This document shows, piece by piece, positions 28,909-38,567 of a DNA stretch of 64,000 bases. The stretch spans positions 248,001-312,000 of the forward strand of contig NZ_JAIUZM010000004.1 in the NCBI RefSeq assembly GCF_020171345.1, in the 5' to 3' direction. A program made the position numbers and the translations under genes. Below the pieces are notes generated by a model, which ran no database searches, was not told where the DNA came from, and saw only the letters and a list, made by a program, of their open reading frames with translations. Numbering within the stretch: position 1 is the first letter of the stretch; each line of letters begins with the position of its first letter. The stretch is from Microbulbifer agarilyticus. Lineage in GTDB: Bacteria > Pseudomonadota > Gammaproteobacteria > Pseudomonadales > Cellvibrionaceae.

Positions 28909-30030
28909 ATGCAGTTCGAGTCACCCATAGTTCGTCGCGTGTCACGCCAGATCATGGTGGGCAATGTGCCGGTCGGCGGTGGTGCGCCCATTTCCGTCCA
29001 GAGCATGACAAATACGGAAACCTGCGATGTAGCTGCCACTGTGGATCAGATCCAGCGGCTGGAAAACGCCGGTGCGGATATCGTGCGGGTGTCTGTGCCC
29101 TCCATGGACGCCGCAGAGGCGTTTGGCGAGATCAAGAAGCAGGTGGCCGTACCGCTGGTTGCGGACATTCACTTCGACTACCGCATCGCACTGCGCGTGG
29201 CGGACCTGGGAGTGGACTGCCTGCGTATTAATCCGGGCAATATTGGCCGCGAAAAGCGCATTCGCGCAGTGGTCGACAAGGCGCGGGACATGAATATCCC
29301 GATTCGTATCGGCGTTAACGCGGGCTCTCTGGAAAAAGACTTGCAGAAAAAATACGGTGAACCCACGCCGGATGCGCTGGTCGAATCCGCGCTGCGCCAT
29401 GTGGATATTCTCGACAGCCTGAACTTTCAGGACTTTAAGGTCAGCGTAAAGGCGTCGGATATTTTTATGGCCACCGCCGCCTACCGCAAGCTGGCGACCC
29501 AGATTGAGCAGCCGCTGCACCTCGGTATTACCGAAGCGGGCGGGCTGCGCGCGGGTACCGTGAAATCGGCCATCGGCCTCGGCGCGCTGTTGCTGGACGG
29601 CATTGGCGATACCCTGCGTGTATCCCTCGCCGCAGACCCGGTGGAAGAGGTGAAAGTGGGCTGGGACCTGCTCAAGAGCCTGCGCCTGCGTACCAAGGGC
29701 ATCAACTTTATTGCATGCCCCAGCTGTTCTCGCCAGAACTTCGACGTGGTGAAAACCATGAACGAGCTGGAGACCCGTCTGGAAGATATCACCACGCCGC
29801 TGGATGTAGCGGTCATCGGCTGTATCGTCAACGGCCCGGGTGAAGCAAAAGAGGCGGATATCGGCCTGGCGGGTGGCACACCCAGCCACGCGATTTATGT
29901 GGACGGGCAGCCGGACCGCAAATTCAAGAATGACAATCTGGTGGAAGACCTGGAGCAACTGATCCGCGAAAAGGCTGCGGCCAAGGCGGAGCAGGAGGCG
30001 AACATCATCGCCAAGGAAACCACCGAATAA
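28909..30030 (+). CDS. ispG: 4-hydroxy-3-methylbut-2-enyl diphosphate synthase IspG (GcpE)
   Basis: A 373-residue [4Fe-4S] enzyme, the penultimate step of the MEP isoprenoid pathway. The N-terminal barrel ([20 protein letters not shown]) and the C-terminal cluster-binding domain with CPSCSRQNF and [16 protein letters not shown] are both clear. A charged Lys/Glu/Ala-rich tail ends the protein. It follows rodZ and precedes hisS as in many gammaproteobacteria. Confidence 0.97.
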   Translation: MQFESPIVRRVSRQIMVGNVPVGGGAPISVQSMTNTETCDVAATVDQIQRLENAGADIVRVSVPSMDAAEAFGEIKKQVAVPLVADIHFDYRIALRVADLGVDCLRINPGNIGREKRIRAVVDKARDMNIPIRIGVNAGSLEKDLQKKYGEPTPDALVESALRHVDILDSLNFQDFKVSVKASDIFMATAAYRKLATQIEQPLHLGITEAGGLRAGTVKSAIGLGALLLDGIGDTLRVSLAADPVEEVKVGWDLLKSLRLRTKGINFIACPSCSRQNFDVVKTMNELETRLEDITTPLDVAVIGCIVNGPGEAKEADIGLAGGTPSHAIYVDGQPDRKFKNDNLVEDLEQLIREKAAAKAEQEANIIAKETTE

Positions 30031-30085
30031 TATTGGGTGCCGGCGGATGCCGGCATCGCGTACGAACTGTATTTAAGGACTACCG

Positions 30086-31348
30086 TTGAAACAACTTCGC
30101 GCCATCCGCGGCATGAACGACTTGCTGCCCACCCAGTCCCCGGTGTGGCAATACGTGGAAAGCACCCTCAGCGAACTCTTCGCACGCTACGGATACAGTG
30201 AGATCCGTACCCCGTTGCTGGAAGCGACGCAACTGTTTGCCCGCGCCGTCGGCGAGGCCACCGATATCGTCGAAAAGGAAATGTACACCTTCGACGACAA
30301 GAGCGGTGACAGTGTCACCCTGCGCCCGGAAGGTACCGCGGGCACCGTGCGTGCGGCCATCCAGAACAACCTGCTTATCCAGCCCCAGCGCCTCTGGTAC
30401 TTCGGCCCCATGTTCCGCTACGAGCGCCCGCAGAAAGGCCGCTTGCGCCAGTTTCACCAGTTCGGGGTGGAAGTGTTTGGCATTGAAGGTCCGGATATCG
30501 ACGCCGAGATCCTGATGATGACCGCGCGTTTGTGGAAACAGCTGGGGGTTTCCGAGCATGTATCCCTGCAGCTGAACTCCCTCGGCAACAGCGAAAGCCG
30601 CGCCGCATACCGCGACGCGCTGGTGGAGTACCTGTCTGCGCGCAAAGACCAGCTGGATGAAGACAGCCAGCGCCGTCTTGAGCGCAACCCACTGCGCATT
30701 CTCGACAGCAAGAACCCGGATACCCAGGCGCTGCTGACCGATGCGCCCTGCCTGCTCGACTTCCTCGACGACGAGTCGCGCACCCATTTTGAGCAGCTGC
30801 GCGCCTTCCTCGACGCGGCTGGCGTTACCTATGAAGTAAACCCGCGCCTGGTGCGCGGCCTCGACTACTATGGCAAAACGGTTTTCGAGTGGGTAACCGA
30901 CAGTCTTGGTGCCCAGGGTACCGTGTGTGCCGGCGGTCGCTACGATGGCCTGGTAGAGCAGATGGGCGGCAAGCCCACGCCTGCGGTGGGTTTCGGCCTC
31001 GGCGTTGAGCGCCTGGTGCTACTGTTGGAGACCCTGGAAGTGCTGCCCGACACCCTGGATCAGCAGGTTGACGCCTATCTGGTTGCCGTGGGTGATGTAC
31101 AATCAGCCGCTTTGGCCGCGGCCGAGCAGCTGCGCAGTGATTTGCCGTGGCTGCGCCTGCAGACGCACTGCGGTGGTGGCAGCTTCAAGAGCCAGATGAA
31201 GAAGGCCGACAAGAGCAATGCGGATTACGCATTGATCATCGGCGAAGATGAAGCGGCGGCGGGGCAAATTACCGTTAAGTCCCTGCGCGCAGATGTCGAG
31301 CAGCAGACCGTGGCGGTTGCTGAACTGGCAAAAATTTTACAAGGCTAA
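30086..31348 (+). CDS. hisS: Histidyl-tRNA synthetase
   Basis: A 420-residue class II synthetase. The start is TTG at 30086, seven or so bases behind AAGGA (30075-30079); it places [14 protein letters not shown] at the N-terminus exactly where family members have QAIRGMND. The next ATG (30113) would remove that motif. Class II motifs 2 and 3 are visible ([28 protein letters not shown]), as are the histidine loops [12 protein letters not shown] and GGRYDGL. The C-terminal anticodon domain is complete. Confidence 0.97.
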   Translation: MKQLRAIRGMNDLLPTQSPVWQYVESTLSELFARYGYSEIRTPLLEATQLFARAVGEATDIVEKEMYTFDDKSGDSVTLRPEGTAGTVRAAIQNNLLIQPQRLWYFGPMFRYERPQKGRLRQFHQFGVEVFGIEGPDIDAEILMMTARLWKQLGVSEHVSLQLNSLGNSESRAAYRDALVEYLSARKDQLDEDSQRRLERNPLRILDSKNPDTQALLTDAPCLLDFLDDESRTHFEQLRAFLDAAGVTYEVNPRLVRGLDYYGKTVFEWVTDSLGAQGTVCAGGRYDGLVEQMGGKPTPAVGFGLGVERLVLLLETLEVLPDTLDQQVDAYLVAVGDVQSAALAAAEQLRSDLPWLRLQTHCGGGSFKSQMKKADKSNADYALIIGEDEAAAGQITVKSLRADVEQQTVAVAELAKILQG

Positions 31349-31429
31349 ATTGCACTGCTGAGGCGAAAGCCGTCTCAGCGCGCGAACAGCATCTCAAAGA
31401 ATTGGTATTGGGAATAAGGCAAATAACAA

Positions 31430-32179
31430 ATGGCAGACCATCTGACAGAAGAAGAACAAATTGAATCCATCAAGCGCTGGTGGAAAGAAAATGGCACTGG
31501 CATTGTCACCGGTGTGGTACTGGCGCTTTCTGCTTATTTTGGCTGGCAGTGGTGGCAGGGTAAGGAGCGCGGCGATGCCGAGGCAGCTTCCAACCTGTAC
31601 CAGAGCTTTGTTGCTGCGGTTTCAGCCAACGAAGGCAACCCGGATAACAAGCAGCTGACCACGGCCCAGTCCCTGGCCCGTGAGCTGAAAGACGACTTTG
31701 GCAAGCGTATCTACGCCACTCAGGCGTCCCTCGAGCTGGCCGCACTCGCCGCCGAATCCAACGACCTGGAAGAGGCTGCCAAGCAGCTGCAGTGGGCGCT
31801 GGATAACACCGGAGACGACGCGCTGAAATTTGTCGCCCAGCGCCGCCTGGCTGCGGTCAAAGCCGCGCGCGGCGAAACCGGCGAAGCGCTGAAGTTGCTC
31901 GAAGGCGATGTCCCCGCGGCATTTGCCGGGCTCTATGCAGAAACCCGCGGCGACATCCTCGTGCAGCAGGGTGACAAAGACGCCGCCCGCGCCGCCTATC
32001 AGGAAGCCCGCGCACTATTACTACCGGAGCAAGCTGCAGGCTCCCGCCTGTTGGACCTGAAAATCGAAAGTTTGGGCGATGCGCCTACATCCGATGAAAC
32101 TCCGGAAGGCGAAGCGGTGTCTGAGCCCGGTAATGAAACCGAAGCAGACGAAGCCGACAAGGAGAGCACCCCGCAATGA
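31430..32179 (+). CDS. YfgM family TPR membrane protein
   Basis: A 249-residue protein with a short cytoplasmic N-terminus (TEEEQIESIKRWWKENG), one membrane segment (about 23-42) and a periplasmic TPR domain to about residue 205. In E. coli, YfgM partners PpiD at SecYEG and is thought to pass proteins to periplasmic chaperones. The last 45 residues are an acidic Glu/Asp/Pro tail not found in E. coli. Its stop overlaps the bamB ATG by four bases. Confidence 0.93.
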   Translation: MADHLTEEEQIESIKRWWKENGTGIVTGVVLALSAYFGWQWWQGKERGDAEAASNLYQSFVAAVSANEGNPDNKQLTTAQSLARELKDDFGKRIYATQASLELAALAAESNDLEEAAKQLQWALDNTGDDALKFVAQRRLAAVKAARGETGEALKLLEGDVPAAFAGLYAETRGDILVQQGDKDAARAAYQEARALLLPEQAAGSRLLDLKIESLGDAPTSDETPEGEAVSEPGNETEADEADKESTPQ

Positions 32180-33360
32180 TAGGCACGCACACCGGTAACC
32201 GCTTCGCGGCGGGCAAGGCACTCAACCGAATTCTTGCCGTGGCCCTGGCCGCGGTCATCAGTGCCTGTGCTTCCAATGAAGAAAAGGAAGACACGGACCC
32301 TGTCGAGCTGACTGAAATTCAGGAGAGCGTGCGGCTGACCGAAGTGTGGTCCACCAATATCGGTGATATTGATGCGCTGCGCTACGCCATGCTGACCCCT
32401 GGCCTGATTGACGGAAAAATTATTGCCGCCAACAGCGACGGCGATGTGGTCGCGCTGGATCGCAGTACCGGCAAGCGCGTGTGGAAAACGGATATCGAGC
32501 GCTCCATCAGCGGCGGCGTTGGCGTTGGCCTGGGCATCGCAGTGGTGGCGGACTTCCGCGGTCGCGTGGTGGCACTGGATTTGAATACCGGTGAGCAGCG
32601 CTGGGATACCCAGCTCAGTGGTGAGGTTGTTTCTACCCCTGCGGTTGGCGCGGGTATGGTGGTGGTGCAGACCGTCGACGGTAAGCTGCTCGGCCTCAAT
32701 GCGGAGACCGGTGAACAGACCTGGCGCCATAACACCACTTTGCCGGTTTTGACCCTGCGCGGTACCGCGAGCCCGGTTATTTCTGGTGGTGTTGTATTCG
32801 CCGGTTTGGACAACGGCAAGCTGGTTGCCCTGAGTGCTACCGATGGTATTACCCGCTGGGAACAGCGCGTTGCCATTCCGCAGGGTACTGCGGAGCTGGA
32901 GCGGGTAGTGGATATTGACGGTGCGCCTCTGGTGCGCGGTGAATTGGTATTCGCCGCCAGCTATCAGGGACGTGTGGTTGCGCTGTCCCGCGAAGATGGC
33001 CGCGGCCTGTGGGCGCGCGATGCCTCCACTAACCACGGTGTTGCCGTGGGTGCCGGCCAGGTGTACCTGAGTGACGCCGACGGCAGTGTCCACGCCTACA
33101 ATGTAGGTAATGGCCAGATTCAGTGGACCAACAGTGAATTACTGCGCCGCCAGCTTGGTGGCCCGGCTTACTTTGTCGATGTGGTTGTGGTGGGTGACCT
33201 GGACGGCTATCTGCACGCGCTGGATCCGACCACCGGTCGCTTTGTGGGCCGTACCCGCATTGACCGCGATCCGATCCGCATCCCGCTGCTGGCGGATGGC
33301 GATCTGCTGTTCGCGCTGTCCGATGACGGTGAGCTGGTGGCTCTGCGCCTGGAGCGCTGA
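32176..33360 (+). CDS. bamB: Outer-membrane assembly lipoprotein BamB
   Basis: A 394-residue lipoprotein of the BAM complex that folds outer-membrane beta-barrels. The signal peptide ends in lipobox VISAC (Cys31). The rest is an eight-bladed PQQ-like propeller with repeated units such as GDVVALDRSTGKRVWKTD and GRVVALDLNTGEQRWDT. The ATG overlaps the yfgM stop, and der follows, the standard hisS-yfgM-bamB-der order. Confidence 0.97.
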   Translation: MIGTHTGNRFAAGKALNRILAVALAAVISACASNEEKEDTDPVELTEIQESVRLTEVWSTNIGDIDALRYAMLTPGLIDGKIIAANSDGDVVALDRSTGKRVWKTDIERSISGGVGVGLGIAVVADFRGRVVALDLNTGEQRWDTQLSGEVVSTPAVGAGMVVVQTVDGKLLGLNAETGEQTWRHNTTLPVLTLRGTASPVISGGVVFAGLDNGKLVALSATDGITRWEQRVAIPQGTAELERVVDIDGAPLVRGELVFAASYQGRVVALSREDGRGLWARDASTNHGVAVGAGQVYLSDADGSVHAYNVGNGQIQWTNSELLRRQLGGPAYFVDVVVVGDLDGYLHALDPTTGRFVGRTRIDRDPIRIPLLADGDLLFALSDDGELVALRLER

Positions 33361-33435
33361 GACAGCAGAGCAAGCGCCGACAATGCTGCCCTGGGTTTGC
33401 GCCAGGGGTAAGCAAAACCGCTCTGGTTTAACTAT

Positions 33436-33494
33436 CGCCCGCAGTATGCGGGCGTTTGTATTTATGGTCTGGCCCAGTTGAGGGGCCAGTTTTT
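33436..33494 (+). terminator. Two hairpins in the bamB-der gap
   Basis: The first stem is CGCCCGCA (33436-33443) with TGCGGGCG (33447-33454), followed by TTTG. The second is CTGGCCC (33469-33475) with GGGCCAG (33483-33489), followed by five T. The second ends only 15 bases before the der ATG, so der must be expressed by read-through or from a promoter hidden in this gap. Confidence 0.65.
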
Positions 33495-33509
33495 GAGTAT
33501 ATTCAATTT

Positions 33510-34907
33510 ATGTTGCCTGTAATCGCCCTGGTTGGGCGCCCCAATGTGGGTAAATCCACCCTGTTCAATCGCCTGACCAAGAGCCGTGACGCCCTTGTGG
33601 CTAACTACGCCGGCCTGACTCGCGACCGTAAATATGGCGAGGCAGAATTCGAGGGCCACAAGATGATCCTGGTGGATACCGGGGGCATCAGTGGCGGCGA
33701 AGAGGGTATCGATGCGGCCATGGCCCAGCAGTCCATGCAGGCGATCGAAGAGGCGGACTTTGTCCTGTTTCTGGTGGATTGCCGTGCGGGCCTGACTCCG
33801 GCGGATGAAATGATCGCCGAGCGCCTGCGCACCCGCTCCAAACCCACCATTCTGGTGGCTAACAAGGTCGACGGGGTGAACCCGGATATTGCCCTGGCAC
33901 CCTTTTACGAGCTGGGTATTGGGGAGCTGTTCCCGACCACCGCCACGCACGGCCGCGGCGTTCGCTCGCTGATGGAACGCCTGGTTGGCGACTTCCCGGA
34001 AGCGGGCGAAGAAGAGGTGGCGGATGAGGCCAGCGGTATCAAAATTGGTATTGTCGGCCGCCCGAATGTGGGTAAGTCCACCCTGGTGAACCGCCTGCTG
34101 GGTGAAGACCGCGTGGTGGTGTTCGACCAGCCCGGTACTACGCGCGACAGTGTGTATATCAATTACGAGCGCGACGAAAAGCCTTACACCATTATCGATA
34201 CCGCGGGTATTCGCCGGCGTAAGAACGTCAAGGAATCGGTGGAGAAGTTCTCCATCGTCAAAACCCTGCAGGCGGTGGAAGACGCCAATGTGGTGGTGCT
34301 GGTAATCGACGCCAGTGAAGGCCTGGTGGACCAGGACCTGCACCTTATGGGTACCGTGATCCAGTCTGGCCGCGCGCTGGTTGTGGCGCTGAACAAATGG
34401 GATGGTCTGGACCCGGATCACCGCGACTTCGTGAAAACCGAACTGGAACGGCGTCTGCGTTTTGTGGAATTTGCCGATATCCACTTTATTTCTGCCCTGC
34501 ACGGCACCGGCGTCGGTAACCTGTACGAGTCTATCGAGGCCGCTTATCAGTCGGCTACCGACAAGCTCTCCACCAACCACCTGACGCGTATCCTGCAATG
34601 GGCGGTAAGTGAGCACCAGCCTCCGCTGGTGAATGGTCACCGTATCAAGCTGCGCTATGCACACGCAGGTGGGCAGAATCCGCCGGTAATTGTGATTCAT
34701 GGTAACCAGACCAGTCAGGTGCCGAATCACTATGTGCGTTACCTGGAAAAGACTTTCCGCAAGGCGTTGGACCTGCACGGTACCCCGGTGAAAATTGAAT
34801 TCCGCACCAGCGATAACCCATTCGCGGGTAAGAAAAACAAGCTCAGCGATCGCCAGAAGGCGAAGAAACGTCGCCTGATGAAGTTTGTGAAGAAAAAGAA
34901 AAAGTAA
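33510..34907 (+). CDS. der: Ribosome-biogenesis GTPase Der (EngA)
   Basis: A 465-residue protein with two GTPase domains in tandem, needed for 50S subunit maturation. P-loops GRPNVGKST occur at residues 9-17 and 183-191; further G motifs include DTGGI, NKVD, DTAGI and NKWD. A KH-like domain (about 360-440) and a very Lys-rich end follow. The ATG at 33510 matches the family start just before the first P-loop, though its ribosome site is poor. Confidence 0.97.
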   Translation: MLPVIALVGRPNVGKSTLFNRLTKSRDALVANYAGLTRDRKYGEAEFEGHKMILVDTGGISGGEEGIDAAMAQQSMQAIEEADFVLFLVDCRAGLTPADEMIAERLRTRSKPTILVANKVDGVNPDIALAPFYELGIGELFPTTATHGRGVRSLMERLVGDFPEAGEEEVADEASGIKIGIVGRPNVGKSTLVNRLLGEDRVVVFDQPGTTRDSVYINYERDEKPYTIIDTAGIRRRKNVKESVEKFSIVKTLQAVEDANVVVLVIDASEGLVDQDLHLMGTVIQSGRALVVALNKWDGLDPDHRDFVKTELERRLRFVEFADIHFISALHGTGVGNLYESIEAAYQSATDKLSTNHLTRILQWAVSEHQPPLVNGHRIKLRYAHAGGQNPPVIVIHGNQTSQVPNHYVRYLEKTFRKALDLHGTPVKIEFRTSDNPFAGKKNKLSDRQKAKKRRLMKFVKKKKK

Positions 34908-34918
34908 CTGAATTGGCT

Positions 34919-34947
34919 GGGCGGCACATTACACATGCCGCCCTTTT
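34919..34947 (+). terminator. Terminator after der
   Basis: GGGCGGCA (34919-34926) pairs with TGCCGCCC (34936-34943) around a nine-base loop, followed by four T. Confidence 0.85.
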
Positions 34948-34979
34948 ACTGTCGGCTACCACAAGGAAGAGGCTCTGAC

Positions 34980-36437
34980 ATGCCGAAGCTCAACGATTCT
35001 GATCTGTTCCGCACGCAATCCTTTATCAACGGCCAGTGGCTGGATGCCGATAGTGGTAATACCCTGGAGGTTACCAACCCGGCCAATGGCGAAACCGTCG
35101 CCACCATCGCAAGCCTGGGTGCCGCCGAAACCCGTCGTGCCATCGAGGCCGCCAATGAAGCCTGGCCAGCGTGGCGTGCACTGCCGGTGAAACAGCGCGC
35201 GAAAATTCTGCGCGACTGGTACAACCTGATTGTCGAAAACGTCGATGACCTGGCCGCAATCCTCACCGCGGAGCAGGGTAAGCCGCTGGCGGAAGCAAAA
35301 ACCGAAATTATCTATGGCGCTAATTACCTGGAGTGGTTTGCCGAGGAGGCCAAGCGGGCTTACGGCGATGTGATCGCCCCACCTGCCGATGACAAGCGCA
35401 TTGTCGTGATCAAGCAGCCAGTGGGCGTAACCGCTTCCATCACACCGTGGAATTTCCCCAGCGCGATGATTGCGCGCAAGGTCGCCCCCGCATTGGCCGC
35501 AGGCTGTACTTTCGTTGCCAAGCCCGCATCGGAAACACCACTCTCCGCTTTGGCGCTGGCCGTACTGGCGGAAAAGGCCGGCGTCCCCAAGGGGGTCTTC
35601 AACGTGGTGGTGGGTAAAAGCTCGCGGGAAATTGGCGGTGAGATGACCAGCAACCCGCTAGTGCGCAAATTCACCTTTACCGGCTCCACCGCGGTGGGCA
35701 AGCAGTTGCAGGCCCAGTGTGCGGAAACCATCAAGAAAACCTCCATGGAGTTGGGCGGTAATGCCCCGTTTATCGTGTTCGACGATGCGGATATCGACGA
35801 AGCGGTAAAAGGCGCGATCATCTGCAAATACCGCAATGCCGGACAAACCTGCGTCTGTGCCAATCGCATCCTGGTGCAGGAAGGCGTGTACGATGAGTTC
35901 GCAAAGAAATTCTCCCAAGCGGTGAATGGGTTAACCCTGGGTAATGGCGCAGACAGTGGCACCGATGTTGGCCCCATGATCAACCCGGGCGCGGTCAAAG
36001 ACGTTACTGCGTTGGTGGAAGACGCATTGAGTAAAGGTGCCAAGGCGCTGAACCCGGGTGGCCCGAGCGAACTGGGTGCGTGCTTCTATACCCCCGCGGT
36101 ATTGGGGGACGCGAACGACACCATGCGCCTGTTCAAAGAAGAAATTTTCGGCCCGGTTGCGCCGCTGTTTAAATTCAGCACCGAAGAAGAAGCGATCCGT
36201 ATGGCCAACGATACGGAATTTGGCTTGGCCTCGTATTTTTATGCCCGCGATATCGGTCGCATCTGGCGCGTATCGGAAGGACTGGAATACGGTATGGTCG
36301 GGATCAACGAGGGCATCATTTCCAATGAGATGGCGCCCTTCGGCGGCATCAAAGAATCCGGCAGTGGCCGCGAAGGTTCCAAGTACGGAATCGATGATTA
36401 TCTCGAGATTAAGTATCTGTGCATGGGTGGCATTTGA
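34980..36437 (+). CDS. gabD: NAD(P)-dependent succinate-semialdehyde dehydrogenase (GabD type)
   Basis: A 485-residue aldehyde dehydrogenase. The catalytic Cys291 lies in GQTCVCANR, the general base Glu257 in MELGGNAPF, and the cofactor motif is FTGSTAVGKQL. The overall pattern, including the opening RTQSFINGQW and the ending EIKYLCMGGI, is that of GabD, which oxidises succinate semialdehyde to succinate in GABA breakdown. The ATG at 34980 follows AAGGAAGAGG. No GABA transaminase is nearby, so the substrate is inferred from the family. Confidence 0.88.
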   Translation: MPKLNDSDLFRTQSFINGQWLDADSGNTLEVTNPANGETVATIASLGAAETRRAIEAANEAWPAWRALPVKQRAKILRDWYNLIVENVDDLAAILTAEQGKPLAEAKTEIIYGANYLEWFAEEAKRAYGDVIAPPADDKRIVVIKQPVGVTASITPWNFPSAMIARKVAPALAAGCTFVAKPASETPLSALALAVLAEKAGVPKGVFNVVVGKSSREIGGEMTSNPLVRKFTFTGSTAVGKQLQAQCAETIKKTSMELGGNAPFIVFDDADIDEAVKGAIICKYRNAGQTCVCANRILVQEGVYDEFAKKFSQAVNGLTLGNGADSGTDVGPMINPGAVKDVTALVEDALSKGAKALNPGGPSELGACFYTPAVLGDANDTMRLFKEEIFGPVAPLFKFSTEEEAIRMANDTEFGLASYFYARDIGRIWRVSEGLEYGMVGINEGIISNEMAPFGGIKESGSGREGSKYGIDDYLEIKYLCMGGI

Positions 36438-37186
36438 ATATCCCTGCGCTGAGTATTGAGCCCGTTGCCATCACTCACTCCTGTTTTACGGATAAATTCG
36501 GCATCCCGCGCCAGCCTCTGCTGGCGGATGCCAGCCGCGCATCCCTCGAATTGCTGCCACCCTACAGCGACCCGGAAGCTGTTTCCGGCCTGGAGCAATA
36601 TACGCACCTGTGGCTCACCTGGCAGTTTCATCAGGTTGCAGGGCAATGGTCTGCCAAGGTTCGCCCGCCGCGTCTCGGCGGCAATAAAAAAATGGGGGTA
36701 TTTGCCACCCGCTCCCCGTTCCGGCCGAATAATATCGGCTTGTCCGTGGTGCGACTGATTGAAGTGCGCGTGAATAAAGCCAGCGCGCCGGCAAAAGTTG
36801 AAATCATCGTTGCCGGTGCCGACCTGCTAAATGGCACCCCGATTCTGGATATCAAACCCTACATTCCTTACGCGGATAATGTCCCCGAGGCTGCCAGCGA
36901 ATTTGCGGATGCCGCCCCGGCTGCCACGCAGGTAAACATCCCGGTTCCAATCGCGGAAATTGCGCGTAACTATCAAGATGAGTGGGGCACCGATTTGTTG
37001 GCGCTAATTCAGCAGGTGCTCGCGCAAGACCCCAAGCCCGCGTACCAGCAGCCCGACCCATCGCGAATCTACGGGATGGAGCTTTGCGGGTTTAACCTGC
37101 AGTGGCGCTATGGGGATGACGGGATTCAAGTAGCGGCACTAACCCCGCTCGAGTCGAATGTAATTACGGAAGGAAAGGGCGAGTGA
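36419..37186 (+). CDS. trmO: tRNA N6-threonylcarbamoyladenosine methyltransferase TrmO (TsaA/YaeB)
   Basis: A protein of 250-255 residues in the TrmO family, which methylates t6A37 of some tRNAs using SAM. Family motifs: GIPRQPLLA, LWLTWQFH, MGVFATRSPFRPNNIGLS and LNGTPILDIKPYIPY. Two starts are possible: ATG 36419, overlapping gabD by 19 bases, or TTG 36434, which overlaps the gabD stop as TTGA and has GGTGG upstream. The second fits the family N-terminus better. The 3' end overlaps the next gene by four bases. Confidence 0.93.
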   Translation: MHGWHLNIPALSIEPVAITHSCFTDKFGIPRQPLLADASRASLELLPPYSDPEAVSGLEQYTHLWLTWQFHQVAGQWSAKVRPPRLGGNKKMGVFATRSPFRPNNIGLSVVRLIEVRVNKASAPAKVEIIVAGADLLNGTPILDIKPYIPYADNVPEAASEFADAAPAATQVNIPVPIAEIARNYQDEWGTDLLALIQQVLAQDPKPAYQQPDPSRIYGMELCGFNLQWRYGDDGIQVAALTPLESNVITEGKGE

Positions 37187-37695
37187 ATGTAAAACGTGGG
37201 CTCCGGTCCCTGGTTAAGTTTGCATTGCTGGCTGCGTTGGTCGTGGTCGCGGTTTCCTGGTATCACGCCCGCAGCATGCCCAAGGGGCAGGCACCGGATC
37301 TACTGGCGCCCGACATTAATGGCCTACCGATCAATCTGCAGGGTATGACTCAGAAAGGCCCCGTACTGATTTATTTCTGGGCCACCTGGTGTGGTTATTG
37401 CCGAGTGGTGTCGCCGGCGGTGTCCGATCTATCCGAGGAATACCAGGTAATCAGTATCGCCCTGCAATCCGGTACGCCGGATGAAGTGGCCACCTACCAG
37501 CAGGAACATAATCTCAAGTTCCGCACCATCAATGATCCCAGCGGCGCACTCAGTGCCGGCTGGGGCCTCAAGGTAACCCCCACCATTGCCATCGTCGATA
37601 GCTCGGGTGAAGTCAGTACCGTGACCGCCGGCATGGCTTCCCGCTTGGGGCTAAAAGCCCGGTTATGGTGGGCCCAGATGGGCAAAGGCAGTTAA
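37183..37695 (+). CDS. Membrane-anchored thioredoxin-like disulfide oxidoreductase
   Basis: A 170-residue protein starting at GTG (37183) behind GGAAAGGG. A single N-terminal membrane anchor (about 10-27) is followed by a periplasmic thioredoxin fold of the ScsD/DsbE/TlpA group with active site WCGYC (Cys70, Cys73) and the cis-proline region VTPTIAIVD. Such proteins reduce or shuffle periplasmic disulfides; a CGYC motif resembles ScsD. No partner thiol reductase lies beside it. It is translationally coupled to trmO, which does not suggest a shared task. Confidence 0.85.
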   Translation: MNVKRGLRSLVKFALLAALVVVAVSWYHARSMPKGQAPDLLAPDINGLPINLQGMTQKGPVLIYFWATWCGYCRVVSPAVSDLSEEYQVISIALQSGTPDEVATYQQEHNLKFRTINDPSGALSAGWGLKVTPTIAIVDSSGEVSTVTAGMASRLGLKARLWWAQMGKGS

Positions 37696-37718
37696 TTTGT
37701 TGGCGTCTCTTGGCTAGA

Positions 37719-37940
37719 TCAGTGGCGGGTCTTAGTGGGATCCAGGTCTTCGCTCATCACATCGTCAAACGCTGGCTGGCCGGGAATCTTGTGGCCCTCG
37801 CTGGCCCACTCTCCGAGATCGATCAGCTTGCAGCGCTCGCAGCAAAATGGACGGTGTGGGTTGGTGGCGCTCCACTCGATTGGTTTTTTGCAGGTGGGGC
37901 AGGGCACGGTTGGCTTGTCTGGGGAAGAATGATCGGACAT
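37719..37940 (-). CDS. yacG: DNA gyrase inhibitor / zinc protein YacG
   Basis: A 73-residue zinc-finger protein. The zinc ligands are two pairs, CPTC and CERC, separated by 16 residues. In E. coli, YacG binds GyrB and blocks gyrase from DNA. It is the last gene of the pilB-pilC-pilD-coaE-yacG string on the minus strand, an order shared with Pseudomonas. Confidence 0.93.
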   Translation of the reverse strand: MSDHSSPDKPTVPCPTCKKPIEWSATNPHRPFCCERCKLIDLGEWASEGHKIPGQPAFDDVMSEDLDPTKTRH

Positions 37941-37949
37941 GGGTGACGG

Positions 37950-38564
37950 CTATTCCGGTTTCGTCGCCAGCTGGACGTACTGCGCGTGCAGCGCATCCAC
38001 CTGAGCGTTCAGGGCTTCTGGAGAGCCACTATTATCCAGAATATCGTGTGCCTGTGCACATCGTTCGGCGCGCGGGAGCTGCGCGGCCATGATTTTGCGT
38101 ATCTGCTCTGTCGAGTTGCTGTCCCGCGCAGTGGCACGGGCAAGTTGCAGTTCTTCCGGAATATCCACCACACACACCCGTTGCACCAGCGCGACTTGGC
38201 CGGATTCAATTAGCAGCGGTGACTCGAGAATGGCGTAAGGCGCGCTATGGGTTTCTGAACTGGCGGCTAGACAGGAAATAATTTCTTCTCGGATAAGTGG
38301 GTGGGTCAGCTGTTCCAGCCAGCGCCGCTCTTCGGGATTGTCGAATACGTGTTTGCGCAGTGCAGCGCGGTCCAGCTCCCCACTTTTTAGCAGTATGTCG
38401 GCCCCGAAGTGCTCGGCAATGGCGGCGAGCGCTGGGCGTCCGGGCTCTACCACCACGCGTGCGGCGATATCTGCGTCCACTACGTTAACGCCGTGATGCC
38501 GAAAGCGCGCCGCCGCGGCAGATTTGCCGCTGCCGATACCACCGGTCAGCCCGACAATAAACAT
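37950..38564 (-). CDS. coaE: Dephospho-CoA kinase
   Basis: A 204-residue P-loop kinase that makes coenzyme A from dephospho-CoA. The P-loop GGIGSGKS is at residues 8-15, and the family motifs DADI (about 31-34) and LTHPLIR are present. Three bases separate its start from pilD's stop, so they are co-transcribed. Confidence 0.96.
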   Translation of the reverse strand: MFIVGLTGGIGSGKSAAAARFRHHGVNVVDADIAARVVVEPGRPALAAIAEHFGADILLKSGELDRAALRKHVFDNPEERRWLEQLTHPLIREEIISCLAASSETHSAPYAILESPLLIESGQVALVQRVCVVDIPEELQLARATARDSNSTEQIRKIMAAQLPRAERCAQAHDILDNSGSPEALNAQVDALHAQYVQLATKPE

Positions 38565-38567
38565 GGC

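Noticed and set aside
28942..29958. 338-residue frame opposite ispG
   Set aside because: Antisense shadow with no recognisable motif; ispG cluster motifs are on the plus strand.
33462..34778. 438-residue frame opposite der
   Set aside because: Antisense shadow; both GTPase motifs of der are on the plus strand.
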